A stretch of DNA of 63,825 nt from Chryseobacterium hagamense. GTDB taxonomy: Bacteria > Bacteroidota > Bacteroidia > Flavobacteriales > Weeksellaceae. Shown one piece after another: positions 17,701-25,172 of the stretch. The stretch is from the NCBI RefSeq assembly GCF_007991455.1, contig NZ_BJYJ01000022.1:1-63825 (forward strand), in the 5' to 3' direction. Position 1 is the first letter of the stretch. Each line of letters begins with the position of its first letter. The position numbers were made by a program, and so were the translations under genes. Below the pieces are notes generated by a model, which had not been told where the DNA came from, did not search any database, and saw only the letters and a list, made by a program, of their open reading frames with translations.

Positions 17701-18683
17701 AGACCATCGAAAAAATAAAAGCTTTATTCAGCAAACAGGATGAGACGTCTCCGCTGGTCATTCTCCACACTTCCTCAGAGGAACATGATGTCATTAATTC
17801 TTTCCGCCAGGAAGAAAATTCCTATTTCCTGCTGAAACCCATCAAATCTGAAGAACTGTACAGAACCCTGAGAAGGGCAGTGGAAAACAATGAAAAGGAA
17901 ATTCCGGGAATCGCCTCGCAGGAAAAGCAGGAACCTGTTTTACAGGTACAGGAACTGCGGGTACTGCTGGTAGATGACAATCCGGTTAATATGATCCTCA
18001 ACCATAAAATAATGACCTCTCTCATTCCTGATGTACATCTTACCGAAGCGGTTAACGGACTGGAGGCCTGGGAGCTGTGTCAAAATCAGGATTTCTCACT
18101 GATCCTGATGGATGTGCAGATGCCGATAATGGATGGGATGGAAGCCACGAAAAAAATACGGCAGCTGCCGGGCTATACGGATTTGCCGATTATCGGAGTG
18201 ACTGCTGGAACGATAGCAGGAGAAAAAGAAAAATGTCTGGCATCGGGAATGGATGATTTCCTCCCGAAGCCCCTGCGCCAGGCCGATCTGTTGGAAATGC
18301 TCAAAAAATATCTGACCCCGGAGAATGAAAATGTCCGGAATACGGCAGGCACGGAAGACTATCTCGACATGAGCCTGCTCTATGAGCAGACCGGAGATGA
18401 TGAGGATTTTAAACAGATGTTTTTAAATCTGGTGACCAGCGAGCTCAGACTGGCAGAAAGCAGCATCAGATCGGCTGTTGCAGAAAAAAATGATGCCGAA
18501 CTCGGGAAAATACTTCATAAACTCAGAGGCACGGCCGGTACGGCGGGATTGGTGAAGCTGGCAGAAACCACTTTGCATTGGGAAACAAAAAAAGATTGGC
18601 AGACCGATTCTCTTTCCCTGTTACAGGAAATTACCGGCGAAATAACCAACGGATTGAATGCGATAAAATCTTTAATCAAGTAA
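14781..18683 (+). CDS. Hybrid sensor histidine kinase: GAF-PAS(4)-HisKA-HATPase-REC-REC-Hpt
   Basis: A 1300-residue soluble phosphorelay protein with no membrane segment. A GAF domain (about 20-155) is followed by four PAS/PAC modules (about 168-275, 287-400, 410-525, 535-655), then HisKA with the phospho-acceptor H681 in MSHEIRTPLNG. The ATPase domain has N798 in NLLGNAVKF, DTGVGI (830-835) and GGTGLGL (859-865). Two receiver domains follow, with D964 (LMDYHMP) and D1111 (LMDVQMP, with KP at 1163-1164), and a terminal Hpt domain with H1246 (HKLRGTAG). All relay residues are present, so a full His-Asp-His relay is possible within one chain. It stands alone between duplicated tRNA clusters with no cognate response-regulator gene nearby. 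Input signal unknown; cytoplasmic redox, light or metabolite sensing are options for the PAS/GAF part. Confidence 0.93.
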   Translation: MNSYPVPDNEKERVERMQLFDLLHQSEDPQMDIFAETACLISGCPAAYIALMESNTQTIQSCIGTSIGILERKDTVCQYSIASGEIVVIEDTLLDDRTSGNQLVLENKIRFYAGMPLMDEGFALGTICVLDYQPRSLSGDQINTLKKLAEAVTKLLLAKKKNIQAEYFQQIFDVSNNPICVLNDKLEVKDINPAFEKAFKISRDEVAAVPFMELLGNQSEGVQEKIESFSVNNGELMITTSSKTDDTHKVIIEWYMKSNHSHSEIFCFGTNMTQHIEEKSQLASSERRFRRFFENAIGLMSMHDMEGNILEVNKKGREILNYSEEEVEGLNLKDLVPEKNHLLLQEYLRQINENKEHLGTMVLKTKEGEELIWMYHNRVEFDKEGNPYVLSTALNITERMLLEKDLLYTKKILEQTSAVAQVGGWEVNLKNQSVFWSDTTKEIHKVAPGYQPEFQEALHFYREEDQAKVGFLFNRAISEGTGYDEEFQLVRQDGVMIWVRVKAIPEFENGSCNKVFGIIQDIDAFKKLYLELSKKEAMLQSFVTYAPVAVAMFDRNLNYLSASSCWREEFNMNDMELVGENMFTISPNASDEIKSIYRDAITGKDYKNEDFTLSVSHKEELQHYNLEVRPWYLSDGIVGGLIVSVQNITNTIKTNNELREAKKMADIASKAKSEFLANMSHEIRTPLNGVIGFSDLLLKTPLNETQKQYLNYINESGENLLTIINDILDFSKIESGKMDLVIEKCNVYDLVNQVINVILYQSQKKNIELLLNIDPGLPKTLMMDESRLKQILINLLGNAVKFTEQGEIELKVEKLDISGEKIVLRFAVRDTGVGIAEEKQQYIFNAFTQENSSISKKYGGTGLGLTISNNILGYMGTHLQLESTPGRGSVFYFDIEVPYELSEPNGDEELKIEKALVVDDNEANRIILQHMLAYKNIESKLAANGMEALQILLSGERFDIILMDYHMPVISGLETIEKIKALFSKQDETSPLVILHTSSEEHDVINSFRQEENSYFLLKPIKSEELYRTLRRAVENNEKEIPGIASQEKQEPVLQVQELRVLLVDDNPVNMILNHKIMTSLIPDVHLTEAVNGLEAWELCQNQDFSLILMDVQMPIMDGMEATKKIRQLPGYTDLPIIGVTAGTIAGEKEKCLASGMDDFLPKPLRQADLLEMLKKYLTPENENVRNTAGTEDYLDMSLLYEQTGDDEDFKQMFLNLVTSELRLAESSIRSAVAEKNDAELGKILHKLRGTAGTAGLVKLAETTLHWETKKDWQTDSLSLLQEITGEITNGLNAIKSLIK

Positions 18684-19115
18684 AAATAAAATTATGCTGG
18701 TTTGGATAAGAAGATAATGATGTATAGATCTTAAAATAATAGAGCATAAATTATTGAAAGCAGATTTGTTTGAGTAATAGATGCAGATAATTTAGTTCGT
18801 CTGAAAGCTGTTTTGAATTAAATCAAAATCCATTTTTACTTGGCTTCTTTCAGTAATTTAAGTCTGATGTAGGAATTAATCAGTCCTGGGCAGATGGTAG
18901 AAATTACCCCGGGCATCGCATGGGGTTAGATAAAGCACAGACCAATTTAGCCCTGAAAAAGTGTAAGCATTAATACAGGTTGTCACTCGGATGAGCTATT
19001 GGATTCATGACATCCTTTTATATCTCATGGAGCGTCTTCTTCGGATATCTTAGAATCATCTTTTCTCCGGATTTACGTTAAAATAGTTTGATAATCATTT
19101 ATTTAAGCAGAAAAC
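18684..19115. other. Gene-free stretch after the histidine kinase
   Basis: No credible frame, RNA gene or strong terminator. Composition is mixed AT-rich; nothing recognised. Confidence 0.5.
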
Positions 19116-19481
19116 ATGAAGAAGTTTTTACTTTTTTTCTTTTCAATACTTTCCCTTTCCTTTATCTGTAATTTTTATCTGGAGAGAAGGATAATTCTTG
19201 CTTTCTCAGTAATAAAGAGAAAAGAAATTAAAGATCTTGAACATAATTCCAACAAAAATTTTTACAAATACAGAATTGAAAACATAGGAGTGAGTTTACA
19301 AAAGGAATTGATAAAAATGAATACTGACGAATGTCTGTTTAAGGTAAGAAAAGATTATTTCTACTTTTTCCAGAATAAAGTTGTCTATATCCGTAATCAG
19401 CAAAGGTGCCTTAAGGTCATGGTATGCTATAATTTTCCGGAATCTGTTTTTAAAATAGAAGGATTTCAAAGCTGTAATTAA
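19116..19481 (+). CDS. Small secreted or membrane-anchored hypothetical protein
   Basis: A 121-residue protein with a hydrophobic start (MKKFLLFFFSILSLSFIC) that could be a signal peptide or an N-terminal anchor; Cys18 is not in a convincing lipobox. The rest is basic and polar with four further cysteines (CLFK, RCLK, VCYN, SCN) that might form disulfides in the periplasm. No family recognised. It is isolated, 430 bases from the kinase, and AT-rich compared with the neighbours, which could mean recent acquisition or relaxed selection. Confidence 0.5.
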   Translation: MKKFLLFFFSILSLSFICNFYLERRIILAFSVIKRKEIKDLEHNSNKNFYKYRIENIGVSLQKELIKMNTDECLFKVRKDYFYFFQNKVVYIRNQQRCLKVMVCYNFPESVFKIEGFQSCN

Positions 19482-19638
19482 TGAATAAACTAAAGGTCGT
19501 AGGAATCAGTACTAAAAACAGGTGAACTAAAAGTTCCAGAGGTATATCTTATAGTTATAATCTTCTATCAGAAAATGATTTTCATACCATCGATTCCCAA
19601 CCCACATCATTGCGTTACGGGACTGATTCTTTTTTTAA

Positions 19639-19736
19639 GTGAGCGCAAAAGGATTGATTTTATTGAATCTTCGATCTCGAACTGTTGACCGTCCCGGTGA
19701 AGATCAGGATGCTCCGCTCAGCTGAACCGTAGCCCC
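19639..19736 (-). pseudogene. Degenerate tRNA-like relic next to the second tRNA-Arg
   Basis: On the minus strand it begins GGGGCTACGGTTCAGCTGAG, has an anticodon-arm-like TCCTG..CGGGA and a T-loop-like GTTCGAGATC, and ends CCTTTTGCGCTCAC, like the 3' end of the neighbouring tRNA-Arg (CCTTTCGCGCTCAC). Extra bases disrupt the T arm. It is probably a decayed copy or a chimera of two tRNAs. Confidence 0.45.
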
Positions 19737-19742
19737 TAAAAA

Positions 19743-19778
19743 CAAAAAAACCTTACAACAGAAGTGGTAAGGTTTTTT
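19743..19778 (-). terminator. Terminator of the second tRNA cluster
   Basis: AAAACCTTAC and GTAAGGTTTT form a perfect 10-bp stem around a ten-base loop, with T-rich flanks on both strands. Confidence 0.8.
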
Positions 19779-19781
19779 AAG

Positions 19782-19855
19782 TGAGCGCGAAAGGATTCGA
19801 ACCTTTGACCGTCTGCTTAGAAGGCAGATGCTCTATCCAGCTGAGCTACGCACCC
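19782..19855 (-). tRNA. tRNA-Arg (anticodon TCT), second copy
   Basis: Base-for-base the same 74-base gene as 14273-14346, on the minus strand, with its own terminator directly downstream. Confidence 0.95.
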
Positions 19856-19902
19856 ATTGTAAGGTTGATTCCGCTTAGGTTGTAATTAAGCGCGTTAAAA
19901 AG

Positions 19903-19977
19903 TCGGGGCGGCAGGATTCGAACCTGCGACCTCCTGGTCCCAAACCAGGCGCGATGACCGGACTACGCTACGCCCCG
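19903..19977 (-). tRNA. tRNA-Pro (anticodon TGG), second copy
   Basis: Same 75-base gene as 14363-14437. The spacer to tRNA-Arg (47 bases) differs in length and sequence from the first cluster (16 bases). Confidence 0.95.
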
Positions 19978-19995
19978 AAAAGATATATAAGAAAG

Positions 19996-20080
19996 CGGAG
20001 GGTAAGGGATTCGAACCCTTGCGACACTTTCGCGTCGACAGTTTAGCAAACTGCTCCGTTAACCACTCCGGCAACCCTCC
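19996..20080 (-). tRNA. tRNA-Ser (anticodon GCT)
   Basis: An 85-base class II tRNA: GGAGGGT acceptor pairing with ACCCTCC, D arm TGCCGGAGTGGTTAACGG, anticodon loop in CAGTTTGCTAAACTG, long variable arm (GACGCGAAAGTGTC), T arm GGGTTCGAATCCC, discriminator G. First gene of the Ser-Pro-Arg transcript; absent from the first cluster. Confidence 0.95.
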
Positions 20081-20126
20081 TGTTTATCTTCGTTTTTTAA
20101 TGATCGTTACTCCTTTATTGCGAGTG

Positions 20127-20157
20127 CAAATATAGAACAGATTTCTTTATTTACCAA
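20127..20157 (-). promoter_or_regulatory. Promoter of the Ser-Pro-Arg tRNA operon
   Basis: On the minus strand TTG (20155-20157), 20 bases, then TATATTTG (20134-20127): a full match to the flavobacterial TTG-N-TAnnTTTG promoter, 46 bases before tRNA-Ser. It is divergent from the amidase promoter. Confidence 0.75.
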
Positions 20158-20180
20158 ATATTTTTCAAGAAAAATTTCCG

Positions 20181-20188
20181 TATTTTTG
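20181..20188 (+). promoter_or_regulatory. Putative -7 box of the amidase gene
   Basis: TATTTTTG lies 29 bases before the ATG, only 23 bases from the divergent tRNA promoter. Confidence 0.5.
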
Positions 20189-20217
20189 AGGTAATAAACG
20201 ACTAAAAAAAGTAACTC

Positions 20218-21246
20218 ATGCGTAATACATTATATATCATCGGATTAAGCACGCTTGTTTTTTCCTGTACCTCGCAGCAGAACGCGAAAAAAAAACAATA
20301 TATCCCCCGGACGCCCGCGGTACAGCCGAAAACGGCAGGTAAAACACAGCCGGGCGATAAGCTGAAGCCGAAAGTAACCACTGATCACGGCGTAGAATTT
20401 TTTACCACCAACATCGCCGACATTGCGAAAAATGACAACACGGCCAGTTACGGTTCCATCGTTTCTGCAAAGCCGGCAGGCTACAAAGTGGTAAAGACCT
20501 ATTTCCCTGCCATTGCGCAGAATTTCAGACAGCGGTATCTCATCTTACACTATACGGCTTTACCGGATGATAAATCGGTTACCGTTCTTTCCCAACAGTC
20601 GGTGAGTGCCCATTATCTGGTCAACAATACCGGCGATAATGAAATCTATCAGTTGGTGGACGAAAACAAGCGCGCCTATCATGCAGGAGTCAGTGCCTGG
20701 AGAAACGACCGCAACCTGAATGACAATTCCATCGGGATTGAAATCGTAAACACCGGTTTTACCACCGATGCTTCCGGAAAAAGAATTTTTGTGCCGTTCG
20801 ATGAGGCACAGGTGAAAAAAGTGGCTGCTCTGGTGAAAGATATTGTAACCCGCTATAATATTCCGGCAACGAATATCCTGGCCCATTCGGATATTGCGCC
20901 TACGAGAAAGCAGGATCCGGGACCGTTGTTTCCATGGAAAAAGCTGTACGATGACTATCAGATCGGGATGTGGTATGATGATGCCATTAAGCAGGGATAT
21001 TATGACCTGGCAACCTCTACAGGCTTTCAGAATACGTACAACGATCCGGCTTTCATCATCAGTGTTCAGACGCAGCTGCAGAAATTCGGTTATGCACTGG
21101 ATCTATCCGGAAAGTGGGATGATGCCACCAAAAAAACGATCGAAGCATTCCAGTACCACTTCCGACCGCAGAATTACGATGGAATCATGGATGCAGAAAC
21201 CTTTTCGATCCTTCAGGCTTTAAACCAGAAATACCCGGTAAAATAA
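20218..21246 (+). CDS. N-acetylmuramoyl-L-alanine amidase, AmiD-like lipoprotein
   Basis: A 342-residue peptidoglycan amidase that cleaves the bond between MurNAc and the stem peptide. The lipoprotein signal ends VFSC with Cys17, so it is probably membrane-anchored on the periplasmic face. The Amidase_2 fold spans about 85-245 with zinc ligands H111 (LILHYTA), H223 (LAHSDIAP) and D233 (DPGPLFPW) and a candidate catalytic E175 (IGIEIVN). A peptidoglycan-binding type 1 domain covers about 275-340 (VQTQLQKFGYALDLSGKWDD). The Lys-rich linker after Cys17 probably spans the periplasm. Monocistronic, with a long-stem inverted repeat after its stop. Likely role: cell-wall recycling or remodelling. 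Confidence 0.9.
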   Translation: MRNTLYIIGLSTLVFSCTSQQNAKKKQYIPRTPAVQPKTAGKTQPGDKLKPKVTTDHGVEFFTTNIADIAKNDNTASYGSIVSAKPAGYKVVKTYFPAIAQNFRQRYLILHYTALPDDKSVTVLSQQSVSAHYLVNNTGDNEIYQLVDENKRAYHAGVSAWRNDRNLNDNSIGIEIVNTGFTTDASGKRIFVPFDEAQVKKVAALVKDIVTRYNIPATNILAHSDIAPTRKQDPGPLFPWKKLYDDYQIGMWYDDAIKQGYYDLATSTGFQNTYNDPAFIISVQTQLQKFGYALDLSGKWDDATKKTIEAFQYHFRPQNYDGIMDAETFSILQALNQKYPVK

Positions 21247-21330
21247 AGGTAACAATGTATCAATTTACCCATGAAGCAATCGGTTAGCAGAAGAATTATG
21301 CAATGCTTTTATTGTTAAATTGTTACCTTT
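21245..21330. repeat. Inverted repeat with 12-bp perfect arms after the amidase gene
   Basis: AAAGGTAACAAT (21245-21256) and ATTGTTACCTTT (21319-21330), 62 bases apart, followed by T. Parts show 7-nt spacing (ATTGTTA, AATTGTT). It may work as a terminator-like structure. Confidence 0.65.
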
Positions 21331-21356
21331 TTAAACGGCTACATTAAATATGAATT

Positions 21357-22757
21357 ATGGAAGATTTTAGAAAAGAAAGCGATTTACTGGGCGAACTGAA
21401 TGTTCCGGTAAATGCTTATTATGGAGTACAGACGCAACGGGCGATCGATAATTTTAAAATTTCGGGACAGCTTTTATCATCATACCCGGAGTTTATCCGC
21501 GGACTGGCATTCGTAAAGAAGGCTGCGGCAAAAACCAACTACGAGCTGGGCCTGCTGGATGAAAATTTATATTTTGTAATGTCGGAGGTCTGTGATGAAC
21601 TGATCAGGGGCGAACTTCACGACCAGTTTCCGGTAGATATGATCCAGGGAGGCGCAGGGACTTCGGTGAACATGAATGCCAATGAGGTAATCGCCAACCG
21701 GGTGCTTGAAAAAATGGGCAAAAACAAAGGGCAGTATGAATTCTGCTCGCCGAATGACCATGTGAATCTCTCCCAATCGACCAACGATGCTTATCCCACC
21801 GCGATTAAAATGGGACTGCTGCAGATGAATAGTTCGCTGGTGGAAAAGCTGGAAAAAATCGTAGAAGCTTTCCGGGCCAAAGGGCAGGAGTTTCAGGATG
21901 TGATTAAAATGGGAAGGACGCAGCTTCAGGATGCGGTTCCGATGACCTTGGGCCAGGAGTTTGAGGCATTCGCCGCTACTCTGGAAGAAGATATTTCCAA
22001 GCTGAATAACAACGCCGGTCTTTTTGTGGAAGTCAATATGGGCGCGACAGCCATCGGAACCGGAATTAATGCGCCGGTAGGATATGCCGTACTCTGTGCA
22101 AAAAACTTAGCGGAGATCACAGGATTTCCGGTAGTTTCCGCACCGGACCTGGTGGAAGCAACACCGGATACGGGATCGTATGTCATTTATTCATCGGCGA
22201 TGAAACGCCTGGCGGTAAAATTGTCAAAAATCTGCAACGATCTGAGATTATTGGCGTCGGGGCCGAGAGCGGGACTTTCGGAGATCAATCTTCCGCCGAT
22301 GCAGCCGGGATCATCCATCATGCCGGGGAAGGTAAATCCAGTAATCCCGGAGGTAGTCAACCAGGTTTGTTTCAAAGTATTCGGAAACGATCTTACGGTA
22401 ACGTTTGCTGCGGAAGCAGGGCAATTGCAGCTGAATGTGATGGAGCCGGTGCTTTCCCATGCGATTATGGAAAATATCCAATTCCTGGGCAATGCGTTGG
22501 ATACCCTTCGTGAAAAATGTGTTGCCGGTATTACAGCCAATAAGGAGATCTGCCTGAATATGGTGAAACACAGCATCGGGATCGTCACGGCCCTGAATCC
22601 TTACATCGGGTACAAACATTCTACCGCCATTGCTAAAGAAGCCCTGGAAACCGGAAAAAGCGTTTATAACCTGGTGCTGGAAAAAGGAATCCTTTCCCAG
22701 GAAAAACTGGATGAAATCCTTGATCCCAAGAATATGCTGAAACCGCACAATAAATAA
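21357..22757 (+). CDS. aspA: Aspartate ammonia-lyase (aspartase)
   Basis: A 466-residue enzyme converting L-aspartate to fumarate and ammonia, cytoplasmic homotetramer. The start MEDFRKESDLLGELNVP with YYGVQTQRAIDNF is typical of aspartases. Key segments are GAGTSVNMNANEVIANR, GRTQLQDAVPMTLG with the HVNLSQSTNDAYPTA region before it, and the superfamily signature GSSIMPGKVNPVIPE near residues 318-332, which carries the mobile catalytic Ser. The fumarase C branch shares these motifs; the N-terminus and length favour aspartase. Single gene, with heptad repeats on both sides. Confidence 0.92.
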   Translation: MEDFRKESDLLGELNVPVNAYYGVQTQRAIDNFKISGQLLSSYPEFIRGLAFVKKAAAKTNYELGLLDENLYFVMSEVCDELIRGELHDQFPVDMIQGGAGTSVNMNANEVIANRVLEKMGKNKGQYEFCSPNDHVNLSQSTNDAYPTAIKMGLLQMNSSLVEKLEKIVEAFRAKGQEFQDVIKMGRTQLQDAVPMTLGQEFEAFAATLEEDISKLNNNAGLFVEVNMGATAIGTGINAPVGYAVLCAKNLAEITGFPVVSAPDLVEATPDTGSYVIYSSAMKRLAVKLSKICNDLRLLASGPRAGLSEINLPPMQPGSSIMPGKVNPVIPEVVNQVCFKVFGNDLTVTFAAEAGQLQLNVMEPVLSHAIMENIQFLGNALDTLREKCVAGITANKEICLNMVKHSIGIVTALNPYIGYKHSTAIAKEALETGKSVYNLVLEKGILSQEKLDEILDPKNMLKPHNK

Positions 22758-22760
22758 TCA

Positions 22761-22827
22761 ATAATAAGTGATCACTGATGAACGATGTATCTGGATTTAA
22801 ATCATTGATCACTTATTATGAACTGAT
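22761..22827. repeat. Heptad-periodic inverted repeat after aspA
   Basis: Perfect 14-bp arms ATAATAAGTGATCA (22761-22774) and TGATCACTTATTAT (22806-22819). Both arms fall into 7-mers (AATAAGT GATCACT GATGAAC GATGTAT; AATCATT GATCACT TATTATG AACTGAT). Confidence 0.8.
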
Positions 22828-23040
22828 TTATTTAAACTCTTTATCGGTGGTAAAAGAAACAAAAATGTTGAAATGACGTAATTAAGCCGGAGGTCAGAAT
22901 GCTAAAAGCCCGCAATTTTTTTGCGAACTTTCACTAGATGATCTTATAGTAATAGACGCTTGTCTTTTGTATCTTTTGCGGTTAAATCAAAATCAGTTTA
23001 GATAAAATAATTGTAATTTATTCATTTTTAAATAGTTTTC
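22828..23040. other. Intergenic stretch with CTTTTGCGG-type dispersed sequence
   Basis: Bases 22918-22990 (TTGCGAACTTTCAC to CTTTTGCGGTTAAATC) look like a decayed copy of a flavobacterial dispersed intergenic sequence. No gene. Confidence 0.4.
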
Positions 23041-23895
23041 TTGAAATTCTTAATCATCATTCCTGCCCATAACGAGGAAAACAACCTTCCGTTTACTCTC
23101 GGTTCCCTACTGCGCCAGAGCCATGCGGATTTTAAAGCCGTAGTTGTCAACGACGGTTCCACGGACGCTACCTCTGAAGTGATCGGAAGATATACCGGTA
23201 CGGATTCCAGGTTTACTGCCATCCATCTTGGGAAATCGGCCCATCAGCCGGGTTCAAAGGTCGTCAATGCCTTTAATAACGGGCTTCATACTCAAGATAT
23301 AGATGAATTTGACATCATCTGTAAATTTGATGCGGATATTATTCTGCCTGAAAACTATCTTAAAACGGTCACAAAGGCTTTTCAGGAACACCCGGAATAC
23401 GGACTCGTCGGCGGCTTGTTGTATGTGGAAAAGGGCGGACAATGGGTATATGAAGGCAACTCCAATAAACATCATGTCCGGGGTCCGATGAAGGCTTACC
23501 GGAAAGAATGCTTCATTCAGATGAAAGGCATCCGGGAAACATTGGGCTGGGACAATATCGATGCCATTTTGCTGGAAAACCTGGGCTGGAAAGAAGTTGT
23601 GCTGCCGGAACTGCACGTCCGGCTGATCAAGGTAAAAGGAGCGGATTACACGATACGCCCGGCGGATTATTACGGAAGGTATTTTTACTTTTTAGGACTG
23701 AACCGTTTTTTAGCCTATATCGCGGCCTCTAAAGAAGCCATGAAAAGCAGATCGGCCGGCTTTTTCACGGATATTATAAAATCTTACGAAGGCTGCCGAT
23801 CCAAAAAACTGGAATTGAAAATTTCAAAAGAAGAACGGAAGATTATCAACCGCCAGCGCTGGAATATGCTGAAGAAAAAATGGCTGAAAATGTAA
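23041..23895 (+). CDS. Family 2 glycosyltransferase (TTG start)
   Basis: A 284-residue GT-A glycosyltransferase. TTG at 23041 is taken as start because it places MKFLIIIPAHNEENN, the normal GT2 beginning, at residue 1 and no ATG lies nearby in frame. VVNDGSTDAT (about 35-44) binds the nucleotide, KFDADIILPENYL holds the DxD metal site, and GPMKAYRKECF and GWDNIDAILLENLGWK match the acceptor region. No transmembrane segment, so it probably acts on the cytoplasmic membrane face. With the next gene and the convergent flippase/methyltransferase pair it forms a small surface-glycan locus. Sugar and acceptor unknown. Confidence 0.87.
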   Translation: MKFLIIIPAHNEENNLPFTLGSLLRQSHADFKAVVVNDGSTDATSEVIGRYTGTDSRFTAIHLGKSAHQPGSKVVNAFNNGLHTQDIDEFDIICKFDADIILPENYLKTVTKAFQEHPEYGLVGGLLYVEKGGQWVYEGNSNKHHVRGPMKAYRKECFIQMKGIRETLGWDNIDAILLENLGWKEVVLPELHVRLIKVKGADYTIRPADYYGRYFYFLGLNRFLAYIAASKEAMKSRSAGFFTDIIKSYEGCRSKKLELKISKEERKIINRQRWNMLKKKWLKM

Positions 23896-24016
23896 TTGCT
23901 GATCTTTTATTTGCTTTCAATCTCAATAGAAACGGGCAATATCATCCTAAGCTTGTCTAAGGAAGCCCATCTGTTTTAAAACAAACAAAATTGGCATTAG
24001 CCTGAATTTATCCACT

Positions 24017-25096
24017 GTGAAAAAAATAGCTTATATCGAAATCGACACCCATGCGGAAATAGCACACGCTTTCATGGAAATTATGGAAGGGCTGAGGTCT
24101 TTTTCAGTAGATTATTATTTTTCAGAAAAAATTAAAAATCAGGTTGATGATCATAATGTGCAGGTCTTTTTATCAGGCAGTTCGATGATCCTGGATCAAT
24201 TAAAGGAGAAAAATTACGATCTGGTCATTATAGGAACCGTTCACCGGTATTTCAATATATTTGATGTCATTGCTGCAAAATATCATACGGCAGTTATCGT
24301 CCATAACATGAATTTCACAGGAGCTTCCCAGATGGAACTCATAAAGAGCATTTTTAAAAAAGACAGGATCTACCGGCTGAAACTTTTAGGGAAAGAAGGT
24401 TTATTACGATCTCCGGAAGTGTACCGGAAAGCTAAACACAAATTGGTACTGGACGAACAATTAAGTTCTGACGGATTCAGGTTCCTGCCGCTCTTTTATA
24501 CCAGGCAGGCAGACCAACCGGATAATAAGGTTTTTACCATCGTAATTCCCGGCGGTGTCTCTCAAAAAAGGAGAGATTATAAAAAAGTTATTTCGACAAT
24601 AAAAACCATTGAGGAGCTCATCAAGGATTCTGTTATCGATAAAAAATTACTTGAATTTGTCTTTTTAGGAAAAGCAAAAAATAAAGAGCTGAAAAATATA
24701 ATCGATTTAGAACGTTCCTTGCAACATATAAATATTATGTACTTTTCGGAGAGAGTCTCTCCATCCGCTTTTAACGAATGGATGCGGAAGGCTGATGTCT
24801 TATGGTGCCCGATTCAGCAGGAAACGGAATTTTTCAGTCAAAGAGAAATCTATGGTAAAACCAAAATGACGGGAAACCTGGGCGATGCCATTAAATTCGG
24901 AAAGTGGGCCGTCTTTCCTCAAAGCTACCCATCAAAGCTTGATTTTATCATCCCGGAAGAGGAAGATGTCATCAATCAGTTTGATAGGCTTAAAGACACC
25001 CCTTATGATTTTCAGAAAGATTATAGCAAACCGATGGTTCAGCGAAAACTTGAAAAAATTTTAAATGAGATGATTACGTCAAATAACGCCGTTTAA
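24017..25096 (+). CDS. Putative GT-B-like glycosyltransferase (GTG start)
   Basis: A 359-residue protein read from GTG 24017 (MKKIAYIEIDTHAE). Two Rossmann-like halves are suggested: an N-terminal part with YDLVIIGTVHRYFN, and a C-terminal part with FTIVIPGGVSQKRRDYKKV, FVFLGKAKN and a late acidic segment (RKADVLWCPIQQET, GDAIKFGKWAVFP). The layout resembles family 1/4 type glycosyltransferases, but no hallmark motif is clear, so the function is tentative. It follows the GT2 gene by 121 bases on the same strand; both use non-ATG starts. Confidence 0.6.
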   Translation: MKKIAYIEIDTHAEIAHAFMEIMEGLRSFSVDYYFSEKIKNQVDDHNVQVFLSGSSMILDQLKEKNYDLVIIGTVHRYFNIFDVIAAKYHTAVIVHNMNFTGASQMELIKSIFKKDRIYRLKLLGKEGLLRSPEVYRKAKHKLVLDEQLSSDGFRFLPLFYTRQADQPDNKVFTIVIPGGVSQKRRDYKKVISTIKTIEELIKDSVIDKKLLEFVFLGKAKNKELKNIIDLERSLQHINIMYFSERVSPSAFNEWMRKADVLWCPIQQETEFFSQREIYGKTKMTGNLGDAIKFGKWAVFPQSYPSKLDFIIPEEEDVINQFDRLKDTPYDFQKDYSKPMVQRKLEKILNEMITSNNAV

Positions 25097-25172
25097 TATT
25101 TAAACATCACCAGCTGTAGGTTCATCTAAAACTTCCGGCATCCCGCTTCCTTCCTCCGGCCGACTGCCTTTT

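Larger units (their letters stand above)
19482..19781. other. Gene-free stretch ending in a tRNA relic and terminator
   Basis: Contains no coding frame. The right half holds a degenerate tRNA-like sequence (19639-19736) and the terminator of the second tRNA cluster. Confidence 0.55.
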
